A stretch of 7,758 bases of DNA from CAYZEZ01 sp964477295 (GCA_964477295.1 CAYZEZ010000230.1:1-7758), one strand, 5' to 3'. Shown: positions 1-6,960, numbered from the stretch's first letter. A program made the numbers and translations. Notes: a model not told the origin generated them from the letters alone.

Positions 1-826
1 TGGTCAGGTTGGCCACTGCCCCTGAAGGAAATTCCAGCTGGAAAGTGACCGTTTCAGGCACTTCCTTAAAGTATTCATTATCAGGCTGGTATTTTTGGGC
101 CGTTGCACTAACGGGTTCCTCCTGCGTGGAATAGCGTGCGCCCTGTATGCAGTAAACACCCATATCCATCAGGGGTCCTCCACCGTAAGATCTTTTCAGT
201 TTCCAGTTATCCTTTTTGTCGCGGGGCCATTTAAATCCTGCCGATGCGTGCACATAATCGATGTTGCCAAATTCCTTTTCCCTGCCCCACTTCATGATCT
301 CCTGGGTGGTAGGTTCAAACTGCATCCGGTAGCCGATAGAAAGGGCGACATTATTATCTTTGCAGGCATCGATCATCGCCTGGCAATCCTCTGCAGTAAC
401 CGCCATTGGCTTTTCGCAGATCACATGCTTGCCTGCTTTAGCCGCCCGTATGGTAAATTCCTTATGCATAGAGTTGGGCAGGACTACATAGATGATATCA
501 ATTGCGTCGTTTTTGGCTATCTCATCGAAATTTCCATAGTTATATATATTCCCCTTTGGGATATTGTACTTATCCATCCAGGTTTTCTCCTTCGCCGGGG
601 TGCCTGTCACGATCCCTGCCAGGTAGCAATTTTCTGTTTCCTGTAAGGCCGGAGCCAGCAAATCGGTACTGTAATACCCCAGTCCCACCAGCGCGATTCC
701 CAGCTTATCTTTTCCCTGTTTAGCAAGCAGCAGTTTTGATGAGTTTGCCAGTAACCCGGTGCCTGCGGCCAGTCCCCCTGTCAAAAGGGCAGATTGCTTT
801 AAGAATGAACGTCTTGAGGTAATCAT
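1..826 (-). CDS. Tat-exported Gfo/Idh/MocA oxidoreductase (GFOR-like), N-terminal part
   Basis: This is a predicted NAD(P)-dependent sugar or polyol oxidoreductase, probably exported folded by the Tat system. 275 codons are present and the C-terminus runs off the left edge; members are usually about 350-400 residues, so roughly a quarter is missing. The start is the ATG at 826-824, which gives MITSRRSFLK: a twin-arginine motif (R5, R6) followed by a Gly/Ala/Leu-rich stretch to about residue 27. The Rossmann part has GLVGLG-type glycines (about 47-50), with serine at the usual third glycine. The family EKP motif is at 138-140 (K139), and LMDMGVY at 219-225 supplies D221 and Y225, matching the catalytic Asp/Tyr region of Zymomonas glucose-fructose oxidoreductase. 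LPNSMH (116-121) and IGYR (164-167) also fit GFOR. The substrate cannot be told. It is transcribed away from the tRNA and is probably unrelated to the genes at the right. Confidence 0.9.
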   Translation of the reverse strand, partial: MITSRRSFLKQSALLTGGLAAGTGLLANSSKLLLAKQGKDKLGIALVGLGYYSTDLLAPALQETENCYLAGIVTGTPAKEKTWMDKYNIPKGNIYNYGNFDEIAKNDAIDIIYVVLPNSMHKEFTIRAAKAGKHVICEKPMAVTAEDCQAMIDACKDNNVALSIGYRMQFEPTTQEIMKWGREKEFGNIDYVHASAGFKWPRDKKDNWKLKRSYGGGPLMDMGVYCIQGARYSTQEEPVSATAQKYQPDNEYFKEVPETVTFQLEFPSGAVANLT

Positions 827-849
827 AATGATTGTTTTTACGGTCTGTT

Positions 850-857
850 TAAAGTTA
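850..857 (-). promoter_or_regulatory. Possible -7 box for the oxidoreductase gene
   Basis: On the minus strand this reads TAACTTTA, seven of eight positions of the Bacteroidota -7 consensus TAnnTTTG. It would start transcription about 17 bases before the ATG at 826. No good -33 element stands at the right distance. The box lies inside the 12-bp palindrome AAAGTTAACTTT (851-862), which could be an operator. Weak support. Confidence 0.3.
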
Positions 858-875
858 ACTTTTTTTGTTTAAACC

Positions 876-906
876 CTTGTCAGCTTTAAAAATTCCCCTA
901 TATTTG
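876..906 (+). promoter_or_regulatory. Promoter of tRNA-Glu
   Basis: The -7 box TATATTTG (899-906) matches TAnnTTTG exactly. A -33 element CTTG (876-879) stands 19 bases upstream, within the usual spacing for the primary sigma factor of Bacteroidota. Transcription would begin near 913, giving a leader of about 30 bases before the tRNA. This is the best evidence in the window for the phylum. Confidence 0.75.
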
Positions 907-943
907 CACCTCCAATTTTGATAAAACTGGTTGGCAAAAACAT

Positions 944-1015
944 GGTCCGTTCGTCTAGGGGTTAGGACGCCAGGTTTTCATCCTGGTAACAGGGGTTCGA
1001 TTCCCCTACGGACTA
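944..1015 (+). tRNA. tRNA-Glu (anticodon TTC)
   Basis: A full cloverleaf can be folded by eye. The acceptor stem GGTCCGT (944-950) pairs with ACGGACT (1008-1014), with a G-T first pair and discriminator A1015. The anticodon stem is CCAGG (970-974) with CCTGG (982-986), around loop TTTTCAT with anticodon TTC at 977-979. The T arm is AGGGG (991-995) with CCCCT (1003-1007), around TTCGATT. CCA is not encoded (ACGA follows). It reads GAA/GAG codons. It has its own promoter and terminator. Part of its 3' end recurs about 106 bases downstream. Confidence 0.96.
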
Positions 1016-1030
1016 CGATAAAATTGATAG

Positions 1031-1060
1031 CCCTGGTTCAAATATGAGCCAGGGTTTTTT
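1031..1060 (+). terminator. Intrinsic terminator after tRNA-Glu
   Basis: CCCTGGTTC (1031-1039) pairs with GAGCCAGGG (1046-1054) over nine pairs, one of them G-T, around a six-base loop. A run of six T follows. It begins 15 bases after the tRNA, so the tRNA is probably a single-gene transcript. Confidence 0.9.
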
Positions 1061-1094
1061 ATTAGAACTATTAGAAACTATAATACCAGATGGG

Positions 1095-1130
1095 ACCAGG
1101 GTTCGATTCCCCGTCGGACTACGGACTACT
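1095..1130 (+). repeat. Orphan tRNA 3'-end copy (T arm plus acceptor)
   Basis: Positions 1099-1122 match the tRNA-Glu 3' end (993-1016) at 22 of 24 bases: GGGTTCGATTCCCC is identical, then GT replaces TA, then CGGACTAC is identical. Two more bases match at 1095-1096, after which similarity stops, so there is no D arm or anticodon arm and no functional tRNA. The end is odd: CGGACTA occurs twice in tandem (1115-1121 and 1122-1128), restoring an exact CTACGGACTAC at 1119-1129. It may be the stub of a deleted second tRNA gene, or an attachment-site scar left by an element that used the tRNA 3' end. Only about 80 bases separate the copies, so no element lies between them now. Confidence 0.75.
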
Positions 1131-1134
1131 ACTT

Positions 1135-1163
1135 TAAATGCCTGACAATCTGGCATTTATTTT
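1135..1163 (+). terminator. Terminator-like hairpin after the tRNA remnant
   Basis: TAAATGCC (1135-1142) pairs with GGCATTTA (1152-1159) over eight pairs around a nine-base loop, followed by TTTT and further AT-rich sequence. It begins a few bases after the tRNA 3'-end copy, as a terminator would after a real tRNA gene. This favours the idea that the remnant was once a complete gene. The stem is AT-rich, so it may be weak. Confidence 0.55.
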
Positions 1164-1479
1164 ATATTTCCTCAAATATTATATGCTTCCGTAAACGGGA
1201 AATTACAACCCAATTTTTAGATTCTAATTAAGACTGAATTTTATCAAAAGGATGTTAAGAAAAGCGACATACTTTGAAAAATAGCATGCAGTCTAATTAA
1301 TAATAATAATCTTCCTTCGTCCTTTTCAATGCTTCAAAGTTTAATGCAAAAGTACCGGAAGCTTTCATTAGCGTACACCTTGCTTTACATGATTTAAATA
1401 ATAAGTATTTTTACGGGGCACTTCTGCAACGGGCATTAGAATGGACCTGCAGTAAATTGAGAAGAAATAAGATCTGAAT
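1164..1479. other. AT-rich intergenic region with no supportable gene
   Basis: No gene is supported here on either strand. The stretch holds a long imperfect hairpin (1225-1299, listed separately), a TAA/AAT microsatellite (about 1297-1310), and the leader of the primase-helicase gene. No exact TAnnTTTG box was found; the nearest is TATTTTTA (1406-1413), about 65 bases before the ATG at 1480, with CTTG (1379-1382) 23 bases upstream. That is too weak to call a promoter. The region separates the tRNA block from the four plus-strand enzyme genes. Confidence 0.6.
1225..1299. repeat. 75-base nested imperfect hairpin (structured RNA or MITE-like)
   Basis: The two halves pair in order through five short helices: 1225-1229 with 1295-1299; 1231-1236 with 1289-1294 (AGACTG with CAGTCT); 1238-1242 with 1278-1282; 1244-1250 with 1272-1277 (one bulge); and 1252-1256 with 1266-1270. 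About 27 pairs in total surround a nine-base loop. The only sizeable internal loop is 1237 against 1283-1288. The outer ends act as imperfect terminal inverted repeats. No coding capacity. It may be a structured leader or small RNA, or a small miniature-element remnant. Several helices are pure A-T, so chance is not excluded. Confidence 0.4.
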
Positions 1480-3750
1480 ATGAACCAATTTTCTACATTC
1501 GAAAAGGTCAAACTATTCAGAATCCTTTTCAAAGGCAGAGAAGATGTATTTGCCATCTATTGGGAAAAAGGCAAGAAAAAGGGATATATGCCTGCATACC
1601 AGTATGACCCGTATATGTACCGTCTTCATGTATATAAGGGTGGTACTTTTAATGACTATAAAGACAAAACAATCCTTCCATTTACGAATAAACAGGTCAT
1701 TAAGCATCTCAAGGGTGAGCAGTTAATCGGTATCTATCCGTTACTGGCTGATAACAGCTCCTGGCTGATTGCAGCAGATTTCGACAAAGAAAAATGGGCA
1801 GTGGATTGCCATAACTTCATCAATACCCTTAAAGAAAAAGAAATCCCAGCTTATCTTGAACGATCCCGTTCGGGAAAAGGAGGACATGTATGGATATTTT
1901 TCGATCAGCCCTACCCGGCATTTAAAAGCAGGAAAATCATTAATGCATTACTCACGCAGGCAGGAATTATTTCGATTTTTGATAAAAGTTCCAGTTTCGT
2001 CAGGCTGTTCCCGAATCAGGATTCTCATTCCGGCAAAGGATTAGGTAACCTGATAGCTTTACCTTTGCATAAACCTGCACTGGAAAAGGGGAATAGTTGC
2101 TTTATTGATGAGCAATTAAGGCCTTATCCGGACCAGTGGAACTTTCTGTCATCTATTCAAAGAGTGCAGATTTCCCATCTTGATAAAATTTTCCAAACAC
2201 TTCACCTACCCGACCATCCTGCTTCAACACCTACCATGTACCATCCGGACAAACTTCAAATAAAACTTGACCATTCAATTCATCTCAACCGCACTGGAAT
2301 AACACCAGGACTGATTAATTTCCTGAAGGCAAATCTCAATATTGCAAATACTGAATACTTCATAAAAAAAAAGACAAGTAGAAGTACCTGGGGAACAAAG
2401 CAGTATTTTAAGCTCATAGAGGAAAAAGAAAATGAAATTATTATTCCGAGAGGTTTTGCAGGAAAATTACTTCGATACTGTAAAAAGCAAAAAATTGATT
2501 ATGAGTTTCTGGACGCAAGAGATAAAAATGAAAATGTAAATTTCTCGACTAATTTATGCCTCAGATCTCATCAAGAAAAAGCAGTAGAAGCATCCAAACG
2601 GAAAGAGTTTGGTGTTATAACTGCACCTTCAGGTTCCGGGAAAACCGTTATTGGATTAAAAATCATTGCTGAGAAGAAACAACCTGCCCTGATCATTGTA
2701 CACAGGAAACAGCTGTTAGAGCAATGGATTGAACGGACCGAGGCATTCCTCGGTATACCTAAAAAAGAAATTGGCAGAATTGGAGCAGGACAAACCAGAA
2801 CCGGGAAAGCTGTCACAATTGCCATGTTTCAGAGTTTAGGTAAATACATAGAAAAACAGGAAACGCAGGAATTTATCAGATCATTCGGAACCATTATCAT
2901 TGACGAATGCCACCACATCCCTGCTGAAACATTCAGAAAAATCCAAATATTTGAAAAGTCTATTATAATACCTATTGAACAACTTGATTTCAGGTATGGC
3001 GCAATAGCTTTTAAATATAATATCCCTGAAGTTGAAACGGAACTGGAATTTGAAATAGAAAACGATGAGATCAGGCCGGAATTTGACGTACTGAAACCAT
3101 ATTTTGCAAAAATGCTAAAATTAAGGACCGTGCCTGTCAATATCTATGCTGAGTTCAGGCATAATAAGCTGATCTCTCAAATAGCCAGCTCCGATAATCT
3201 GGAGCAGATCAACCGGGAAATTATCGAAAGTGCAAAATTCCGTTTTATTGAAAAAAGTATTGTCGCAAAACAGTATTCATCAGCGAACGAGAAAAGCCTT
3301 CTCGATTTGAATAATATTCAGGAAGGTCCTTTCTTATACAACACGGAAAAGGATCTGCTGAATGATCTGTTAAAGAACGAAAATGTCAAACATTACAGGC
3401 ATTTGAGGTACTTAGCTTCAAAACACGATGGATCTGTTTTAAAGATCCGCTTTGTTCTGTCCCCTTTCTCATTTGTATTCCTGCTCAGCGGACATGAACA
3501 GTATCATATAATTCTGGAAACCCTCGACACCGAAGAAGCCACCTATATCTGGCACATCGAAAAAAACACACAGAGGTTACCAGCAGGAATACATGCAGTC
3601 GATCAGGATCTTAATACAATAAGAAATCTGGGGCGACAACATTTTCTTGATAATAATCCGGGAAATTTCAGCCGAATCATTCATGATTATTCAGAAAAAA
3701 GAAAAGGATTTGTAATATGGAAAGATATGCTGGAAGAAAGGTTGGTATAG
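1480..3750 (+). CDS. TOTE-type primase-helicase lacking the second helicase lobe
   Basis: This 756-residue protein joins an archaeo-eukaryotic primase (AEP) domain to a superfamily 2 helicase fragment and a C-terminal domain, the order known from TOTE conflict-system proteins. The AEP part (about 80-200) shows AADFD (D100, D102), SGKGGHVW (131-138, H136), RLFPNQD (175-181) and GLGNLIALPL (187-196), so its catalytic residues look intact. The helicase has Walker A PSGSGKT (383-389), VHRKQLLEQW (407-416) and DECH (475-478). Just past residue 487 it should reach motif III (a T/SAT motif) and motifs IV-VI. Instead it passes directly into the domain (about 490-756, with EIENDEIRPEFD) that in relatives follows the complete helicase. 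The frame stays open, so this looks like an in-frame internal deletion of about 250-300 residues (estimated from memory of the family). Primase activity is plausible; unwinding is not. It ends in tandem TAG TAG. The ATG at 1480 fits the family N-terminus (LFKGREDVFA at 17-26). Confidence 0.88.
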   Translation: MNQFSTFEKVKLFRILFKGREDVFAIYWEKGKKKGYMPAYQYDPYMYRLHVYKGGTFNDYKDKTILPFTNKQVIKHLKGEQLIGIYPLLADNSSWLIAADFDKEKWAVDCHNFINTLKEKEIPAYLERSRSGKGGHVWIFFDQPYPAFKSRKIINALLTQAGIISIFDKSSSFVRLFPNQDSHSGKGLGNLIALPLHKPALEKGNSCFIDEQLRPYPDQWNFLSSIQRVQISHLDKIFQTLHLPDHPASTPTMYHPDKLQIKLDHSIHLNRTGITPGLINFLKANLNIANTEYFIKKKTSRSTWGTKQYFKLIEEKENEIIIPRGFAGKLLRYCKKQKIDYEFLDARDKNENVNFSTNLCLRSHQEKAVEASKRKEFGVITAPSGSGKTVIGLKIIAEKKQPALIIVHRKQLLEQWIERTEAFLGIPKKEIGRIGAGQTRTGKAVTIAMFQSLGKYIEKQETQEFIRSFGTIIIDECHHIPAETFRKIQIFEKSIIIPIEQLDFRYGAIAFKYNIPEVETELEFEIENDEIRPEFDVLKPYFAKMLKLRTVPVNIYAEFRHNKLISQIASSDNLEQINREIIESAKFRFIEKSIVAKQYSSANEKSLLDLNNIQEGPFLYNTEKDLLNDLLKNENVKHYRHLRYLASKHDGSVLKIRFVLSPFSFVFLLSGHEQYHIILETLDTEEATYIWHIEKNTQRLPAGIHAVDQDLNTIRNLGRQHFLDNNPGNFSRIIHDYSEKRKGFVIWKDMLEERLV

Positions 3751-3769
3751 TAGAAAATACAACAATGAT

Positions 3770-3801
3770 TTTGATAATATCAAATTTATGACGTATATTG
3801 C
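3770..3801 (+). promoter_or_regulatory. Possible promoter and palindrome upstream of the ATPase
   Basis: TTTG (3770-3773) and TATATTGC (3794-3801) are 20 bases apart, the right spacing for a Bacteroidota promoter, though the -7 box departs from TAnnTTTG at its last two positions. The -33 element lies in a perfect 7-bp inverted repeat, TTTGATA-A-TATCAAA (3770-3784). The start would fall near 3807, inside the tandem repeats just downstream. This implies the ATPase can be transcribed apart from the primase-helicase gene. Confidence 0.4.
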
Positions 3802-3802
3802 A

Positions 3803-3830
3803 TAACGTACTTTACGTAACGTACTTTACG
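3803..3830. repeat. Two perfect 14-bp tandem repeats, operator-like
   Basis: TAACGTACTTTACG occurs twice with no gap (3803-3816, 3817-3830), followed by TAA that begins a third unit. Each unit, with the T that follows, contains the palindrome ACGTA-CTT-TACGT, so the block offers two symmetric dimer sites 14 bp apart. The block ends 15 bases before the ATPase ATG (3846) and overlaps the predicted transcription start. It is well placed as a repressor operator. No regulator gene is visible in the window. Confidence 0.6.
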
Positions 3831-3845
3831 TAAAAACCTCAGCCT

Positions 3846-4967
3846 ATGAAAAAACTTCAAAATCCTTTCCTCCTGACAGGCTTTTACAGCAAGGAATACT
3901 TCTGTGACAGAGAATCTGAAATGGAAGAACTGAAAGACCATTTCAAAAATGAAAGGAATGTTGTCTTATTCTCCTGGCGCAGAATTGGCAAAACTGCTCT
4001 CCTGAAGTACTTCCTGGCTGAGATTACCAAAAAAGGTGAAGCTGAAACCTTATATATAGATTTACTTGGCACAAGAGATATGTCCACTGCTCTAAAAAGG
4101 ATTTCACAGGCACTGTTTGAAAGCTTCGGGGAAACAGCATCTGGTATTTCGTCTGCATTTAAGAATCTGCTAAGTAAAACCGGAATGGAGTTAGGTTTTG
4201 ATCCTGTCACAGGTGCACCAAAATTCAGTATAGGATTACATGGAACCAGTAATGTTGACAAGTCTCTGCATGCTATCGGCACATTTTTTTCAAGCAGGAA
4301 AAAGAAAACACTGATAATTCTCGATGAATTCCAGCAGGTTGCCGGGTTTTCAGACCAGGATGGAGAGGCTGTTTTCAGGTCATGGGTCCAGGCATTCCCC
4401 GGTATACGTTTTATATTCAGCGGAAGTCATAGAAATATGATGATCTCCATGTTCAGTGAGAAGAACAGACCCTTCTACAGGAGTACACAACTTATGCAGC
4501 TTGATCCGATTGACCTGGCATCATACAAGAATTTTATACGACTCCATTTTGAAAGCAATAAAAAATCCTACGATGAGAGTACTGTCGAGAAGATATATAG
4601 CTGGTGTCGTCAACAAACCTACTGTATACAGCTTGTTTGTAATAAGATTTTCGGATCGTATGATGGTATGAATAAAGGGATCCTGCAAGATATATTTAAT
4701 CAGATCCTTGACCAGGAGAGCCTGGTTTTCTCAGGCTACACAAAACTGTTAACCAATATGCAATGGAAGGTCCTGCTTGCTGTTGCTAAAGAAGAACCCC
4801 TGGTTAATCCCCTGGCAAATGAATTCATCAACCGTAATAAGCTTGGTGCTGCCAGCTCAGTAAGCACAGCATTAAAAATGCTTGCGAAAAATGAACTTGT
4901 AATCATCGATGAAAATAAATTTTATGTACACGATGTTTTGCTGGCAAGATGGCTACAGAGGTTGTAA
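3846..4967 (+). CDS. P-loop ATPase of the ATPase_2 (archaeal ATPase/STAND-like) type
   Basis: A 373-residue cytoplasmic AAA-like ATPase. An N-terminal NPFLLTGFYSKEYFCDRE stretch is typical of this group. It is followed by a Walker A variant SWRRIGKTALL (43-53, K49, T50), with Arg-Arg in place of the usual glycines, and Walker B TLIILDEFQQ (155-164, D160, E161). FSGSH (191-195) is the sensor-like strand. The C-terminal ~80 residues (about 290-373) look like a winged helix, ending in FYVHDVLLARWLQRL. The length is complete for the family and I see no lesion. These ATPases act as NTP-dependent switches or as partners of nucleases and mobile elements; the role here is unknown. It follows the primase-helicase by 95 bases with an operator-like block between, and precedes the PIF1-like gene by 58 bases. 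No Shine-Dalgarno sequence is seen. Confidence 0.85.
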   Translation: MKKLQNPFLLTGFYSKEYFCDRESEMEELKDHFKNERNVVLFSWRRIGKTALLKYFLAEITKKGEAETLYIDLLGTRDMSTALKRISQALFESFGETASGISSAFKNLLSKTGMELGFDPVTGAPKFSIGLHGTSNVDKSLHAIGTFFSSRKKKTLIILDEFQQVAGFSDQDGEAVFRSWVQAFPGIRFIFSGSHRNMMISMFSEKNRPFYRSTQLMQLDPIDLASYKNFIRLHFESNKKSYDESTVEKIYSWCRQQTYCIQLVCNKIFGSYDGMNKGILQDIFNQILDQESLVFSGYTKLLTNMQWKVLLAVAKEEPLVNPLANEFINRNKLGAASSVSTALKMLAKNELVIIDENKFYVHDVLLARWLQRL

Positions 4968-4993
4968 CACCAGATGGGATATTGATCTGTATT

Positions 4994-5014
4994 TGATAAC
5001 AAAATCCATTATCA
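4994..5014. repeat. Inverted repeat in the ATPase/PIF1 gap
   Basis: TGATAA (4994-4999) and TTATCA (5009-5014) form a 6-bp inverted repeat with a nine-base spacer, 12 bases before the ATG at 5026. TTTGATAA (4992-4999) also occurs in the palindrome upstream of the ATPase. It is AT-rich and could be chance. There is no T run, so it is not a terminator, and the two genes may be co-transcribed. Confidence 0.25.
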
Positions 5015-5025
5015 GCTGCTAACGC

Positions 5026-6882
5026 ATGACATTTACTGATAAAGATTCCGCAGCAGTTATCGCGTCAAGGTTTATTAACCAGACTAACCGTCATGTGTTC
5101 CTGACCGGGAAAGCCGGTACCGGCAAAACAACTTTCCTGAAATATATAACTGAACATACCTTTAAAAAAACTATTGTTGCGGCACCCACGGGTATTGCAG
5201 CCATAAATGCCGGTGGAGTTACTCTTCATTCCCTGTTCCAGTTGCCTTTCGGATCATTTATCCCCTCGAATGATCTGACTACAGGAGACAATATCACGAC
5301 AGAGTTGAATACCCGGCAATCCCTAATTAAAGACATTCGATTAAACAAATATAAGCGGAGCTTGCTGAATGAACTGGAACTGTTGATTATTGACGAAGTG
5401 AGTATGCTGCGTGCCGATTTGCTCGATGCCATAGATGCAGTATTACGCTATGTCAGAAGACAAAAAAACAGTCCCTTCGGCGGGATACAAATATTATTCA
5501 TTGGAGACCTGCTGCAACTGCCACCTGTGGTACAGGACGAAGAACGGGATTATCTTGTCCCCTATTACCCCGGGCTGAATTTTTTTTACGCCAAAGCATT
5601 GCTGGATAATCCACCTTTGTATATTGAGCTGGAAAAAATTTACAGGCAGTCAGACAAACAATTCATTTCACTGCTAAATAACATTCGGGATAACGCCGTT
5701 ACAAAAAAAGATATAGAATTATTGAACAGGTTCTATAAACCTTCATTCCGTGCTGATGCAAAGGAGGGTTACATTTACCTCACCACGCATAACCGTAAAG
5801 CCGACGAAATAAACAGATAGGCATTAAAAGATCTTCCGGGAAAATTGTACTCCTTTGATGCGAAAGTGGACGGGGATTTCAGTGATAATCTCTACCCTGT
5901 TGAATACACTTTAAAATTAAAAAAAGGGGCCCAGGTTATGTTCATTAAAAATGATCATACCGGGCAACAACGATATTTTAACGGGAAAATAGGTATTGTT
6001 AATGACCTTTCTGCCGACCGGATAGAAATCAGGTTTAATGACGGAACACCGCCTGCCCGGGCAGAACACTATCAGTGGGAAAATAAAAAATACAGTCTTA
6101 ACAAAGAGACTCTTGAAATAGAAGAATCGGTAAAGGGTACATTTTTACATTATCCTCTTAAGCTGGCATGGGCAATCACTGTTCATAAAAGCCAGGGATT
6201 AACCTTTAAAAAAGCGATTATTGATGTTTCCGGGGCATTTGCTCCGGGACAAATATATGTAGCCCTTTCACGCCTTGTGTCCCTGGAGGGATTGGTACTT
6301 ACCGCACCGGTCCCGCTTTCCACTTTGCAAAAGGATGAAAACCTCGAAAAGTTTGCAAAAAGCAAAATAAACAGGGAGAAACTTAAAGAAGTACTAAATG
6401 AGGAAACGCATCAATTTATCGAAGACATTGTATTAAAGTCTTTTAATTTCAACCTGTTACGGGATAAGCTGAATAACCATGCCGAAAGTTTCACCAAAGA
6501 TGACAGGAAATCCATGAAACAAGAATATAAGGACTGGGCTTCGGAACTTAAGTCTGATTTTGAAGCGCAAAATAAGGTGGCTGACAGGTTTTCAGACCAA
6601 GTAAGAAAAATTATTGGCACAAAGCCCCCCGGTTATATCCAGGTATTGCATGTAAGGGTAAAAGCTGCAAAAATCTATTTCGTACCATTGATTGAAAATT
6701 TTATAAAACGGGTCAGGAGCCAGAAAAGGAAAGTTGACAAGCAAAAAAAACTGAAAGAATATCAGAACGAATTGAAGTATCTTGAATTCCTTTTTACCAA
6801 GCAGCTTCAGTCAATACATAAAACAGAAACACTTATCAATTCTGTCATTGATAATGCCGGGGTTTCAAAAAAACACGAATAA
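5026..6882 (+). pseudogene. PIF1-like superfamily 1 helicase split by an in-frame TAG
   Basis: One reading frame of 618 codons encodes a PIF1/RecD-type DNA helicase but is interrupted at codon 265 (TAG, 5818-5820). Before the stop are Walker A GKAGTGKTT (28-36), motif Ia APTGIAAINAGG (53-64), Walker B IIDEVSML (121-128), GDLLQLPP (160-167) and YRQSD (206-210). After it, in the same frame, are VHKSQG (386-391) and YVALSR (411-416, R416), then a charged, helical, coiled-coil-like tail to 618. Relatives read through the TAG region without a break (THNRKADEINR then ALKDLPGKLYSFDAKV), so nothing but the stop codon is out of place. One base change from AAG or CAG would explain it. The second half has no convincing start of its own, only a TTG at 5845. 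Either fragment alone lacks essential motor motifs. Read-through, suppression or a sequence error are alternatives; TAG ends the primase-helicase gene, so it is not obviously reassigned. Start chosen to fit the family N-terminus. Confidence 0.85.
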
Positions 6883-6926
6883 AAGGAAATTTATTTACAC
6901 CTTTTTCAAAATATAATTTCTGTACT

Positions 6927-6934
6927 TACCTTTG
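6927..6934 (+). promoter_or_regulatory. -7 box of the SNF2 gene
   Basis: TACCTTTG matches TAnnTTTG exactly and lies 26 bases before the ATG at 6961. Transcription would start near 6940, giving a leader of about 20 bases. No clear TTTG stands at the -33 position; only a T-rich run near 6902-6906. It suggests the SNF2 gene has its own promoter. Confidence 0.5.
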
Positions 6935-6960
6935 AACATCACTGAACAACGTTTTATCTA

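Noticed and set aside
95..723. Plus-strand open frames of 183 and 73 codons
   Set aside because: They lie antisense to the oxidoreductase gene, whose minus-strand frame has clear family motifs throughout. They have no recognisable domain.
1310..1477. Open frame of 55 codons ending just before the primase-helicase ATG (contains VPEAFISVHLALHD)
   Set aside because: It has no ATG start, follows TAA codons directly, resembles no family I know, and its length is within chance for AT-rich sequence.
1085..4979. 11-base direct repeat ACCAGATGGGA at 1085-1095 and 4969-4979, as possible element ends
   Set aside because: Several 11-base matches are expected by chance in a window of this size. The copies share no extended flanks and no element boundary fits.
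5845..6882. A separate gene starting at TTG 5845
   Set aside because: It is in the same frame as the upstream PIF1-like half, begins in the middle of a conserved region and lacks Walker A and B. It is the downstream half of one broken gene.
6881..6905. AAAAGG and CCTTTT pairing after the PIF1-like frame as a terminator
   Set aside because: The stem is short and AT-rich with a 13-base loop, and no clean T run follows beyond the stem itself.
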